A stretch of DNA of 64,000 nucleotides, from NCBI GenBank assembly GCA_963978905.1, contig OZ022259.1, positions 47,696,727 through 47,760,726 of the forward strand. The letters run 5' to 3'. Below, piece by piece: positions 1 through 12,800 of this stretch; positions within the stretch are counted from its first letter, which is position 1, and each line of letters opens with the position of its first letter. The notes below the pieces were generated by a model. That model was given only the letters and a program-made list of their open reading frames with translations. It had not been told where the DNA came from and ran no database searches. The DNA is from Trichostrongylus colubriformis (Eukaryota > Nematoda > Chromadorea > Rhabditida > Trichostrongylidae). Position numbers and translations under genes: made by a program.

Positions 1-37
1 ATTCTATTTCACGATTATGAGGTTATAGTCAAGCTTG

Positions 38-405
38 GTTCAAAAGCACGTAAACGGTGAAGAGAATATGAAAACTGGGAATACACGTTCTCTGGAAACG
101 AACATTCCGCTTTAGAAAACGTGATGTGTAGCGCGATCGCATTAAAAAAGCGCGGCTTGGGGTCTTATCGCGATCCCGTACCTGCGAGTTGTGCTGCCGT
201 CTATCCACCTAGGGAGCTTTTGGCGTGGGAAGGACATCGTCGCGGTCAGCCAAATTAATACCTCCGCCATCTGCATCTTACCTCACCGGCTAGTGACGCG
301 GGACGGCGCGAAAGAGAAGGGGGTCTGGGTTCCTCCTTCAGAAGTATTTCGCCCTTCTATTCCGTTCTTTCTCTACAGTTACGTTGCTGAGCACCCCTTT
401 TAAGC
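38..405. repeat. Copy 1 of repeat family R1 (degenerate)
   Basis: The segment resembles 25627-26040 and 52740-53165. All three share the stretch reading ATTAAAAAAGCGCGGCTTGG (or a close variant) followed by GGTCTTAT, and a right part with TTTCTCTAC and GCTGAGC. Better copies end in imperfect inverted repeats near TTAAAGGCACC. I see no protein. It is probably a non-autonomous DNA transposon. The left end is indistinct here. Confidence 0.6.
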
Positions 406-2571
406 GCTAAATGTCAGATGCATGGAGTTGTATTTGATAGACTGCGATACAACATTGCCATCCCCTCTTTTTTTGTTCAAGTTGAAGAGAAATGAAATGT
501 TCTCGGAGCGCTAAAGTCGTTAAAACTGATTACTCCAGAGCGATGATGCCTCGAACGGTGATCGTCTTTATGATCTGGTCGCGGCAGTTGTTCATTGTGG
601 AGCTACTCCAAATCGAGGCCATTACATTACCATTGTCAAAAGTAACTCCTTTTGGTTACTCTTCGATGACGATATTGTGGATGTAAGTCTTGTTACCAAA
701 CGATATGATGTTGTCTTTATTAGCCCGTTCGAATCCGCCCACAGCTTTATTTACAGTCATCAGCATGGGGAATTTGCATGAGTTTTAAAGACAGATTATT
801 ATTTACTGGCTTTTGTTTTTTTATATTTCGTCATTTTCTTTGCTCTCGTATTCTCGGAGCGCTTTTGCTAAGCATTGTGGAAACAAACGAATGGCCTTAT
901 CAGCTGAGCTGACGGTATTATTCCTTTTTACTTTTAACCAACGTGGAGGACCTTGGATTGATTGTCCCGTCAATCTGCTGGAGCATCTTATCCTGTGTTT
1001 TTTTTCACGTTCTTTCCTCTCTGTTCTCTCCTTTGCGATTACACCTAGTCAGTATTCTTTCGTCTCCGCTACCATAGTTCCTGAACTTCATATGACGGAC
1101 TTTTTCTTTTTTGGAATGTTTTCTGTTTCTTACCACGAATCTCATTTCCATCCTATCCGTTACTCCATAACCCTAATTTTCTTTCCATAACTTCGAACTT
1201 ACAAGTATTCAGTGAATATCGCCAATTTCTTTGCTGAGACAGGTTATTACTTCCAATGCATTAATGCTCCAAATCTTCTATGTAATGACCGGGGAATTGA
1301 CTCGTTGTATGGAGCTCGTTTCAGAAAATGGACATTTCGTCAATGGAGGACTTCTTTGGACTGTCTGACGGAGGAATACAGAAGAACTCTGAATCGGCTT
1401 ATATTTTATTTTATCAAGCTCGAGACTGTCCAGATTTATTGAAATCAAATGGTTCTGCCTTTTCTAACCACGCTTCAATTTAACAGTAGGCTTGTTAGTA
1501 GCGTCGCAGAGTTTCCGTTGAATTTGTTAATAGTTTCCTGTATGTCATACTTCCCAAATTAACCTCCCTGGTTGCCGAATCTTTTACTCGTGGAGGCTTG
1601 GCGGAAAACTGTGAAGGAAGAGCTAGTAGTTCCGCGTGATGTGGACAAAGTTTCACGGACACCGGCCGAAATTCAAATTATGCGATCGATAAAATAAGGG
1701 AACTTCGCGAAATTTCAAGTAGACTCTAGGAAATTGTTATTCGTTGTTAATTTATTTTCGATTTTCTGTAGGCCAATGCGAAGCATGCATTGTCCTGACT
1801 GTTAACCTGCACTGATTCGCTCTGTGTAGCGGTCAAGAGCAGATTTTGAAGTCGATATGGCTTCTATTCAAAAATCTCGATCACTAATCCGGTCAAATGT
1901 GGGGGAATATTTTTTTCAGAGATTTGTAAAGAAGAGCATAAGTTTTAACATGTAGTGTTGCGTTATTCCAGATTCTTTTGCTTATAGAATGTCGTAGTTT
2001 CACAGACAAATCTATGCCTAGAATGTGATGTTATGAAAATTCTTGTGAACTTAATTCATGGTCGTTTAAATGTCCCATAAGTGATTATGTATATATGAGA
2101 ATTGTCTAGTCATGTTATAGCTTGCGTATCTGTAAATGCTATCTGTTTTAACGCCCTGCTTTTTATTTGGTTAAGGTATGATAGGTGTAACACCTCTGGT
2201 TATGTTCTAATAATAGGAGATGTGACTGATCGGGTTAGCCATAGATCATTTGTGATTTTCAGATGTATAATACCTATGCTGCACAAATCGACCTTTTTAT
2301 TAAATAAAATCTTACAACAAGGATTTTTCTTTTTTTTTGTACGTAGTCAGCTCACTCAAAAGTGACAAAGGGTAAGGTCGCACAAATTTTAAGATTTTAC
2401 TATGGTTATGTACTTATTTGCTCTATTCTTATGAACTGTTTTTTATGAAGCGATATTCATGCAGAAGGATAGCTGCAAAAGGTCAGAAGCACCATCAACT
2501 CATAAGCAGAAAGTAGGGACTCGTTCATAACATAAGAATATGAACGGGTGACAATGGACTATGTGCCCATT
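406..2571. other. No recognisable feature
   Basis: AT-rich sequence with only short open frames on both strands. I recognise no protein family, RNA gene or terminal inverted repeat here. It lies outside the part that is duplicated around the two IDE genes. Confidence 0.5.
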
Positions 2572-2741
2572 GGCCGCGTTCATACTTTGCGCCAGCAGAC
2601 GTGGATGCGTTCAGAAGCAGCAAAGCAGAGTGGCACGGGGGAGATGTAGAGAGACGACGCAGGAAAAGAGACAGGGTGGCACAGGCGATGGCGCAGGACA
2701 CAACTACACCCTGTCGCGGTACCACAAAGTAAGAACGCGCT
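2572..2741. mobile_element. Harbinger-like MITE (family H), diverged copy
   Basis: The left end reads GGCCGCGTTCATACTTTGCG and the right end ends ACAAAGTAAGAACGCGC, an imperfect terminal inverted repeat. The interior carries the family signature GCAGAGTGGCACGGG and GAGACGACGCAGG. About 170 bp, as in the other copies. Confidence 0.8.
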
Positions 2742-4186
2742 CCTTGGCGGGTCTGTTTTGAGAAATGGGTTTGACCTGTGGCTTGCCCTTACTCAAAGTT
2801 AGTTTACAATCTTGCACAAAACCCTTAGCTCAAAAAGTGCGAAGCGTAGAATAGTAATGCAATGGTACTAACATACTTTTTAATAGAAAAAGAGCTGGTT
2901 TGTACATCGACGGATCATCGCAGGGTATGAATGGTAAGGTAGAAGGGTATACAGATTTCAATACATTCCTAAATGGAAGTCGAATGATTGGCACATCTCG
3001 AACATTCAAGCACGTTTAGCGATATCGCTTTGTAACTTTTTTTCATAAAGTCGATGGATCTGTACTTTCTTTCGTTTCAGTGGATGTAATGTGTCTTTCG
3101 AAGACGTTACTAAACGGTGAAGTCGTCAAGGGCAATGCAAATGATCGATTCAGCAATGACGCGTCTGAAAGCTGCGCAAAGACGACATGTGGCCGGCCCT
3201 ACCACAAGGGTTTGTTGATACTGTTCTGCTTCAATTTCCTTTACACAATCGCCTTTTTATGATGAAAGTGGCAGTTTGCGTCACTAAATTTTTTCAGCCT
3301 GACCACGACTCTAAGTTGAGACTATCTGTCATGTCTATTTGGTATACCAGCTTCATGACTGTAACAAAAATATTCAGCTTATTTTTCCCTAGGAATTTTA
3401 TTTTATGAAAATTGGGAAGCTGTCAGCATTGGCAAGCTCTCTGCTAAGGACCATTCATTGGTATGTATCATAAATAAACGACTTTTACCAATTTCTCAGA
3501 GGTATATGGAAGAGCAGCCGATTCAACTCATTCACTGCTTTGCAGGGGTCACCTGGAGTTCGGACCTTCAGGGCAGCCTTGTAGTGACCGCAACTCCCCA
3601 GATGTACGTGATGCTTTGAGCGGAATTTGATCTATGGGTTGTGAGTGTCTCAGCAGTACCTCTTGCCAGTATCCGTAAAACAAGGCTCTCACTGATTTGT
3701 CGAACCTTTGCTTTCCTTATCGAGTAATCCTTGTAGAGTATTGCGCCTTAATATTCCTTATTTGTATGTGTACATAAGTTATGCCGCTATATGAGGCCTC
3801 GGAGTGAGAAGGAGGGGGGGGGGGGGGACAGAAGTGATTCACTCATTACGAAGTTCCTTTCGCTCCTAGGCCTAGGTAAAATTCACCATTGACTGGATTA
3901 CATTCATTTTTCTATCACTATCCCGATTTACTGACTTGTTCCACCTGTCGGATGGGATGTGGCGCCTAGATGACTCAAATGTCAATATTAATCGGCGACC
4001 ATACCAGTTGCTAATGGTAACAGTCATTCTTTCAACGTTCCAGCATTATGGGTGTTGGAGCGTTCCATAAAGCGGCATTTCATATTCTCAGCAGCATTAC
4101 TTAGCTTTACCAACATTTTCACATCACATTTATTTAACATCGGCTTACAGCAAGTCTTCTTTTCGAACATCTAAACAGAGGAGAAA

Positions 4187-4250
4187 TCAACGTGAATTCA
4201 TGAGTAATTCGATTACCATCTCATCGAATTACCCGCTGAATTCACGTTGG
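4187..4250. repeat. Short perfect-armed hairpin present in both copies
   Basis: CAACGTGAATTCA near 4188 is matched by TGAATTCACGTTG ending near 4249. Inner arms AGTAATTCGA and TCGAATTACC flank a short loop. The same hairpin lies at 46512-46574, so it predates the duplication. Confidence 0.7.
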
Positions 4251-5098
4251 TTTTTCGTTGTTTTTTTAAAAGTTTCCATTGTTTACCCCTTCTCCCCCCC
4301 TCCCCCCCCCGATAAAAAATCAATTTCCTTCGCTTTCACATTAGAGGCAGCAGGAGCTATAATTTAGGACTGCTGAAGAGGAGGAAATGTGACGTTCACT
4401 TCGAATGAACGGGACGGTGTGCAACGCAAAATGTGGTTAAATTCAAACTCCACGCTCCACAGTAAGGTCCTATTCTGGTCGACAGACTCCCTGTGTCCGA
4501 GCTCCACCCATAAACGAGCGTGCCATTTGACTGCGTATCACTGCCACGTATCACTAATAGGTGTGGCTGTGAGCGATAATCAGTGATGCGCCGCACTGCA
4601 AAACACGTCCACGAGAGATTAACGTTCGATTCTATCGGCTTCGCATAGAGACGTATGATAGCATTGTCAAAATGAACGTAAGAGCATCGAAAAGATTTGT
4701 AGTTATATTAAAGTAAAAGGATGAAGTTTCTGGCGGTAATCAATCCCTTCTTAGGATGCGCCGCACATTCTAGTTCATTCAGAATCGTAGTAGCTGATGA
4801 ATGTGATGTGGCCTATACAATGACTTGCGGTGGCCAGCCAATGTACAAGGCACTGCTTTTATCCTCCCAGGCGAATCTGGTACCAATTCACCGACCCCGG
4901 AGGGATGAAGGTTTGGTTGGCCCGGGCCGGCGTTGATGCGGGATTTGGTATCCCCTCACCATGAGAGTGGGGTGCGCACAACCTGTCACTACACCACCTC
5001 CGCCCTTGTAGTAGTTATATCAGAAACCACAGCCATCCCTACCGGTCCAGCCTATCATTTCCCCACGCTCGTTAGGCATACATATGTACGGTAGCGCT

Positions 5099-5566
5099 CA
5101 AAATTTCACTTGTAACATTTTTGCGACTTGACCGATCTAAGAGAAATTCTAGTATGTTGCACTTGGAGACACTGCATACTAAATGTAATATTTTGGCGCT
5201 CAGCGGTGTAAGTCACGTGGTTAAATGCAGTTTTTTGTTTTTGGAGTGCCATCCCTATGCCGTCCCGCTGTGCCGCTGTCATCAAGAGTCATGGTCTCTC
5301 TACAAAATATTAATGTTCTTTGAAGCTTGCTCGTTTTGTTTTTGTAAAGAAAGCCGTTCCCCTTGACCAAGCCTTTTACTTTTTTTCGGTGGTTTTGTAG
5401 TAGATTCTTGTAAAAAACCTTGAAAAGTGTCAAGCGCCACTCAAGTGGACGGAAATGTTGACAATAGGTTCACGCACCACATATTAAAATTTTGTCAAAT
5501 TCGGTCAAGTAGAAAAAAAAAGTTATGACAAAAAAGTGTTAGGCCGAATACTTTTGAGCGCTACTG
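5099..5566. mobile_element. Tc1-like MITE, TIR CAGTAGCGCTCAAAAGT
   Basis: The ends read CGGTAGCGCTCAAAATTTC and GAATACTTTTGAGCGCTACTG, flanked by TA on both sides. The B copy at about 47750 lacks the insertion. A related element sits at 49552-50055 in gene B intron 1, in inverted orientation and at a different relative site. No transposase is visible. Confidence 0.85.
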
Positions 5567-6759
5567 TATGTACATGCCTCGTGATTCATGTCTCCACTGT
5601 TCTGAATGGAACTGCAGGGCGTTCTATCGAGCGGTGCCAATTTCATAAGAATAAAGACACCTTATGGCTGTGAAAAATGTGGAATCATTATGGCAGCGAC
5701 GTTACACTATGAGTCAGCTGGGTGATTCAGTTTCAAGATTGCTGCCGCATTGCCGTACGGCGATTTCGAATGCAAGCATCGCTTTTGAAGGTGTGCTTTT
5801 GCAGTGCATGAATGCGTTTCGTACAACTAGTTGCTGAGAAACCATCCATTCTTCCATATCCATACCTTCAAAGCCAATATAACCACTGGACTTTTTTTCA
5901 CAGTGCATTGCTATATATGCATGCAATTTTGAACTGCAGTTCCATCCACTCGATGCGCCCTCTTTCGATTTCTCCTAGATTCGAATTTTGTCTTTGTTTG
6001 AGCTCAGAAGGTCACTATTTGGCCACGAAACCATTACATTCCGTTAAATTAATCCAGCTCCAATAGACACTGCTGCAACTGGAGCGCACCGTATAAGCTC
6101 GAATCTTCTCGGAGCAACCAAGTTTTTCACTTCTTAAAGGATGATCGGCTTTGCTCTTTTGGGAGGATGGAAACACTAATCTAAGCTTTGGCAGACTTTC
6201 ATAAAGTCGTCACAGAGGTAGGGTATGAACGCCTCTGGGTCATTCAAGATCGATGAATTGTGGGTAAGGCGTTTTGGTGGAACTGGGGATGACGGTCGGG
6301 ACACACGTTTAGTGAGGTCACTAGGCCACGCCCATTCACCCGCGGCGGATAGCAATCACGCAGTTAAAGGCAAAAACAAAACCCTTGTTTAGTAAAACAG
6401 AAGTTGGCCGTGGTACTGGTTACTAGCGTTAATTACTTTACCTTCTATTTGCAGAACATCGATTGCCTATGTATATTGCATTGAAATCGATTATTGGTAC
6501 TCAGGATTTTGTCTCGTACAATCGTAGAAAAAAAACCAAAACTAATGAATCTTTCCAGAGATGGTTGTGGGCTGCAAAGAAACATGAAGAAAATCGAAAA
6601 TTGATGCGCGCGCGGTAGATTTGCATGAATGAACCGGCAGTAATGCCCATCTCCTTTTTGCGTGCAGCTTCACATGAGCTGAGCGTTTTTCCGCAGTTAC
6701 GAAATTCGTGTCACCATGAGCGATAAGTGTTTCACAGCCTTTTCAATCATAGTGGTGTG

Positions 6760-6766
6760 TTTACAG
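6760..6766 (+). promoter_or_regulatory. Candidate 5' splice acceptor (trans-splice site) before gene A start
   Basis: TTTACAG ends 31 nt before the ATG of gene A. The same motif ends at 49110, 32 nt before the ATG of gene B. In nematodes such a site close to the ATG commonly accepts a spliced leader. That role is inferred from position only. Confidence 0.4.
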
Positions 6767-6797
6767 CGTTACTTCTGAGCCATTGCCTTTATCCACG

Positions 6798-6866
6798 ATG
6801 GCAGCCTCGAACCATGTGTCTCGTAGATACAACAATATTGTCAAAAGTCCATCGGATCAAAGAGAG
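6798..6866 (+). CDS. Gene A exon 1 (start codon)
   Basis: Encodes 23 residues ending KSPSDQRE. The next exon opens YRGLELTNG, and the junction matches the KSPxDxREYRGLELxNG block of IDE proteins. This fixes the donor GTTCGT at 6867, which is a weak donor. Gene B has the same 69-nt exon at 49143-49211 with the same donor. Confidence 0.88.
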
Positions 6867-9800
6867 GTTCGTCGCTTTCCTCACAATGGAAAAACTCCTA
6901 TAAGGCTCACAATGCGTTTATCGTTCTCGATTTTGGCAGCTGAACCGATAGTAATGCCTTTTCCTCTCCTTAAAGGAATCGTCCACGGAAAATGAGTTTT
7001 TGTATCACCCATATATTCATGTTGTATTTGCATAATGTTGGCCTCATGCAAAATTTCACGCGAAAAAATGTGAATCTGGCTGAGATACAGCACCACAAAG
7101 TGCGGTCCCAGTGGGCGGGGCCTCCATGTAAAAGCCTCGTACCGCGTCCGCCGTGGTCGGAGACGCATTGTAGGAACAGAAGGTTGCGTAAACGGTCCCA
7201 CTCTCCGTTCCCAACGGCGGCGGACGACGGGACGAGACTTTTACATGGAGGCCCCGCCCACCTGGACCGCACTTTGTGGTGCTGTATCTCAGCCAGATTC
7301 ACATTTTTTCACGTGAAATTTTGCATGAGGCCAACATTATGCAATCACAACATAAATATATGGGTAACACAAAAACTCATTTTCCGTGGACGATTCCTTT
7401 AACGGTACACCGGGAGTCGAGGATCCCTCCACAAGAGAAGGGGGGGGGGGGGGTCGTAACTGGAGAGGTAAGCAGTGATACGCTATTTGAAAAACGGAAC
7501 GTGCCGTCAGGCTGATCCGGTTATGTTAGAAAATATGATTGAATTTGAATGATCAATACAAAAAATTGCAGTAATAAAATGTTTAGTAAGGCTATGCAAT
7601 TGGCAATAGTTACTGATAGTGTGGAGGTTATGTAGATGCTGAAAGGAAAGTATTGGTATTTGGGTCCCCGTTGAAGGGGAAGGGTCTACTGAACCGGCCA
7701 TTTTCCTTGACACCTGGCCATACCCTGGTCTCCGGGTTCGTCATACCCTACAGATGGAGTTGGTGGAAGCGTAGGGGCAGCTGCACTCTAGTCTTAGCAC
7801 CAGCTCTAACCAGGAAAGGGTTTTAGCTTCTCATGGATATTCGAAATGAGGCGTAGGTGAGTCGATAGGGTCTCGAATGCTGGTTACAATCATTAACACC
7901 AAAATTGCACATACCGCTCCGAAGCGAGCTAGGAGGGATCAAAGTTGCTTGCGATGACTCAACAAGGCGAAATGTGTGTGCAGTAACGGTCGCCGTGGCA
8001 TAATGGCAGCGTTTTTGCTCAAAAGGTGCTAAACAATAGGTTTGCTTCCTCGGTTAGACATTTTGATGAATCACGCCAGGCACAGTATCCGGTCAATGAA
8101 TCATCGCAGGCGAAATTTGACACATGGTTAACTTGTTTCGGGCAATTTTGGTTTTTATAATTGTAATCACCAATGGAGACCCTACCGATCCACCTGGAGA
8201 CCCTATCGATCCTCCACTTTAACGTTCCATGGGGAGTTAAAACACTTTCCTGGTAAGATACGACGCACTCTCAAAATATGACTATTGAGGAGCTCAATGA
8301 AACAATGTTCAGCAAATGGGGTGCTATTGTTCTTGAGAGTCATACGTTCCCGAGAGTCGTTAGTGCAGTGGCGCGAGGCGTCGCAGTGCAGCGCAACGCC
8401 AAGGATGGAAGATCGATTTTGCTCGGGAAGAATAATTACTTGTATCTCATTATATAGTCGTCGGGGGCCAGCGAACTTGGAAATCCTAGATATGAGCTGA
8501 ACTTTACAAATTATTAGACACGGTTACTCACGACCTGGGTGAAAATAAAGTGTGGCGTCGTATAAGGCCGCATTCATACTTTGCGTCGGCAAAGCGTGGC
8601 TGCGTTCACAAACAACGAGGCACAGTGGCATGGGAGAGATGCAGAGACGACGCAGGAAAGGGGACGCGGTGGCACAGGCACAGGCTTAGATACACGCAGC
8701 CACGCCCTGCCGCCGGCACCGCAAAGTATGAACGCGGCCTAGTGGGTGCAAACAAGTAACGCTTCTTTTTCCTTACTCAACTGGGTGCACATGCAATTTG
8801 ATCGACGGAAGTGAAAAATTCCAATTTTTACAGTATCGAGGACTTGAACTCACAAATGGTCTCCGGGTGTTGTTGGTGTCAGATCCTACGACTGACATGG
8901 CGGCCGCTGCGATGGATGTCAATGTCGGTGGGCGACTGCCGTCTGATTCGTACTGAAACACACCACTCCTGAATGTGAACGAATATTTTTAAATCCGGTT
9001 TCGTGGGTTCCTTTGTAGAATCCCACCTTTGAGATCGCTTATCACATGTTTCTTGATACTTTACGACTTTGGAACCTTTGTTTCTCTATGTAGATATCTC
9101 TAATCATGCAAGAAATTTCAAGAGATCCGTATGCAGCTGACTCGAGAAAATTTTAACGTGGGCCGCATACTGAAGAATCCGGGGGAAGAGGTCTTACTAC
9201 GATTTCTCATAAGGGGCAAATCGCATGGTGCTTAATTCTTGTACTCCATGTTTGGCGTTGATAAAGAAGGTAATTCTACGAGTACAATGATATGGTTATA
9301 CAGGGGGTGCCAGAAAAGTAATTTTTTCTCCTCCACTTTCAACCCTACTTTAGTCGAACTTCAGCAAATTCTTGAGAGGTATTTTTATCCCTAAAGTAAA
9401 GAGCAGACCCCACTCTAACACTATTCTCCGTAACAGCCTTCTGCACGAGCAGGAACGGGAGCTTGTTTCGAGTGAACAAGATGTATCACCCCAACTGGGC
9501 AAAATCCGAAATTTCGTCGCCCCGTTCAAAACCTTGCTAAGGTTCGTTCACTCTGGGTACCTAACGAGATTCATATTGGGTGGTGTTCTTTAACATTTCG
9601 TTTTCCCCGAGCTCCCAGCGCCCTTCGTTCGTAGAACGCGCCATTACCACTGAAACCCCTACAGAGGCGGGTGGCATTATTACACTTCGGATCACATCAG
9701 CGCTGTCCAAGCAGCGAGAGCTCTGTGACTTCTATGTACCGAAGGGTCAGTCCTTAGAAAGCTCCCCGTAAGAGACCTCCCACGGAATCTGGCTTCACTG

Positions 9801-12800
9801 TTTTAAGCGGACCTTGGTACCGCAGGTGCTCTGAAGTTGATGAAGGTGAAAGTAGTGAGTCTCAGCTTGCTCCTGTTTCTTAAGGAACATTTCGGGAATA
9901 TTTTGCCCCAATACTTTTTCTCTTTCGTTTCCCTATGTCTTGTATTGTTGGCGGATGTGAGCCGTGAGCAGAATTACTTTTTTTGGCACCCCCTGTATAT
10001 ACAGGGGGTGCCAAAAAAAAAAGTAATTTTGCCCACGGCTCACATCTCCCAATTATACAAAACATAGGGAAACGAAAGAAATGTAAGTATTGGGGCAAAA
10101 TATTCCCGAAATGTTCCTCTAAAAGCAGGAACAAGCTTAGACTCACTACTTTCATTTTCATAAAAATATAGAACCTTTAAGCGGCGCAGTCGGGCTTCGG
10201 AGCACCCACGGTATCAAGGTCCCTTTAAAACAGTGGAGCCGGGTTCCATGGTAGGTCTTTTGTGGGAAGCTTCCTAAGGATTGGCCCTTCGGTTCATGGA
10301 AGTCACAGAGCCCCTGCTGCTTGGACAAGGTGCTATGATCCGAAGTATCATTTTCATGCTCAAATCCGCCTCCGGAGGGGTTTCAGTGGTAAGTGCACGT
10401 TTTGGCTCTTGGAAACGAAGGGCGCTGGGAACCCCGAAAAAACGGGATCCTAAAGAACACCACCCAGTATGAATCCCCTTAGGTACCCAGAGTGAACGGA
10501 CCTCAGCAAGGTTGTGAACGAGGGCGACGAAATTCCGGATTTCGCTCAGTTGAGGTGACACATCTTGTTCACTCTTTCCTCGCTCCCGTTCCTGCTCGTG
10601 CAGAAGGCTGCCACGGAGTATAGTGATAGAGTGAGGCCTGCTCTTGAATCTGGGGATGTGAATACCTCAACAGAATTTGCCGTAGTTCGACTAAAGTGGG
10701 GTGAAAGTGGACGAGACAAAATTACTTTTTTTTTTGGCACCCCTGTATACGGTTATGTACTGGCCTGTCTACCATAACGATCTTAATTTAGGGCATCTCA
10801 TGGATCCATGGGAATTACCAGGGCTAGCGCATTTTTGTGAGCACATGGTATTTCTCGGTACTGAAAAGTATCCATCGGAGAAGGAATTCCACAAAGTAGG
10901 TCACAATGCTTTAACTTATAAAGGGTGTAGTGCAGAAGGGACCGATGCGTCGTTGCACCTCGTCACATCGGGTACCCTGCTCTACCCTTCGGTTGTCTGA
11001 CCCTTCTGAATATGTTCTAACGTTCGAACGTTTAAGTTTGTTTCTGATCATGGTGGATACAGAAACGCTTCCACGGGCACTGATAACACAAATTATCACT
11101 TCCATATAAAAGCGGATCAGCTGAAGGTAGGACATTTCGTCAAACCCAAAAGTATCAATCTAAAATGTTGAATCGAAAAGCGAATGGACGAGTGTGTGAC
11201 TGGAAATTGATGAAAACTACTTAAAGACAGCATTAGGGGTAATGTGGTTACTGAGAAACCCCTGAAAGTAGTCATCTACATGGAAACTACAGGGGGTAAG
11301 AAGGCTATCTGCGGCGAAATCCCGGCGAAAAAGCCCGCCTCCGAGCTGTAGAAACGGCGCAACGGATAAGAGCTGTCGCCTTTCGATAATCGACCCCGCC
11401 CCCGAGCGACGTGATTCGTGGTCGGCTATGATGAGAGCGGCCAAGGATATGAGGAGAGATTGAAGGTATTTCTGGGCGCTTTCTCAGTTTTAGCATGAAA
11501 CTCACTCCAAAAATAGATGCTGTCGTATTTCTAAACATTCCGTTGTGTTTATTGGCGACATGCCGATGGGAATCTCTTTCGCACTACCCGTCTCTTGATG
11601 GAAAGGTCGTCCGCGACCAGAACCAACGGTGGGAGGGGAGTCTTACTTCTCGGGTTTTTGGCCATTTCCATCCGTTTTTTTCTTCACTCTGTTACTAGGC
11701 TTCTCGATTTCCCATTCACTACTTCTTTTACTCTTCGTCCGAATTTCCCCTAGTGCTGCCTCTAAGTATGTTTGACATATCACACCAAATCCAAGTATCG
11801 TGGTGCTTTGAACCAGTAGAGCGGGTTGAGCCTCATATTCAACGTAATACTGAGAAAATTGCAACGCTTACCCCTCTCTCTGTGCAAGTTGCCATGTGAT
11901 ATAGACCCGGTCTTCGAATAGTCAAGGGAAGTGTTCTCCGGGATGCCCTAGAAATTATAAAAAAATACTGTATGTTTCCCTTCCCCATCTCTCCATTCTC
12001 CTCCCTCTTCCTCCAGGTCCCTTATTTCAGCTTTTAGCGGACACATAACGAAACGACTCTGCTCTCCTCAAAGTTGTCGGATGTTTACCCTTACGTCAGG
12101 ATTTCGCACAGCGCGCGCGTCGCTTGTGTGCGAGCTAGGGGTGCCGATGTACATAGTTGGGTCCTAAAGCGATTACACGGTAACTACATACGGCACCCCT
12201 AGAATTACGGCTTATGTTACACTGTAGAGCACCCCATACCTTCATATCCCAAAATCTACGAAATTTACCCCTTCCAGGTCCTTAACTACGGCAGCGCCTC
12301 GTATAGTTCGCACGCATCGCATCGCACGCTGCATGCCGCGGTGCGAAATCCTGACATAAGGGCACTCATCCAAAGGGGCCTACTACTGTATCCCTAAGTA
12401 GGTAGTAGCAAGTCTGGTTGTGCGTATAAAGTCTTAAGTGGTAGGCGAATTGTGTGGGCGCATCTCATCTCTCGGTTTTGACCATCCCAGATTTCTTATC
12501 CGCTCATATTTACACCTCTACCTTTATTTCGTTGGTGTGGCGAATTACCTGGAGCTACTTCTGACATGTTCTATCAGATTTACTCATTTAGGAAGCACTC
12601 GACCGTTTTGCACAATTCTTTTTGGCTCCCAAGTTCACAGAAAGTGCCACGAAGAGAGAGGTTTGGTCACTGAGTTAGAAGTAGTGATTCGTTGCATAAG
12701 GGTGCTTTTGCATTAGGTGAACCTACAGCTGAATATGTTAATTACATACAGCACACAGTTGATGAACAGCATATTACTGACGACTGTCTCTGCTGACATC

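Larger units (their letters stand above)
2930..6761. other. Duplicated 5' flank of gene A
   Basis: This stretch aligns with 45257-49100 upstream of gene B, in the same orientation. The shared sequence starts near GGTAAGGTAGA..GGGTATACAGATTT. It has no recognisable gene. It contains a G-run at about 3817-3828, a small hairpin (4187-4250) and a Tc1-like MITE that is absent from the B copy. Any upstream promoter elements of gene A would be duplicated with it. Confidence 0.75.

Noticed and set aside
813..1190. 125-codon open frame near the window start
   Set aside because: Low-complexity Ser/Phe-rich translation with no recognised motif and no supporting splice pattern.
12740..12790. [12 protein letters not shown] as the exon with the third zinc ligand
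   Set aside because: It resembles AVDSEH but would put Gln at the ligand position and does not keep phase. The exon at 16507-16577 carries DSE, closes both phases and gives the exact 77-residue spacing.
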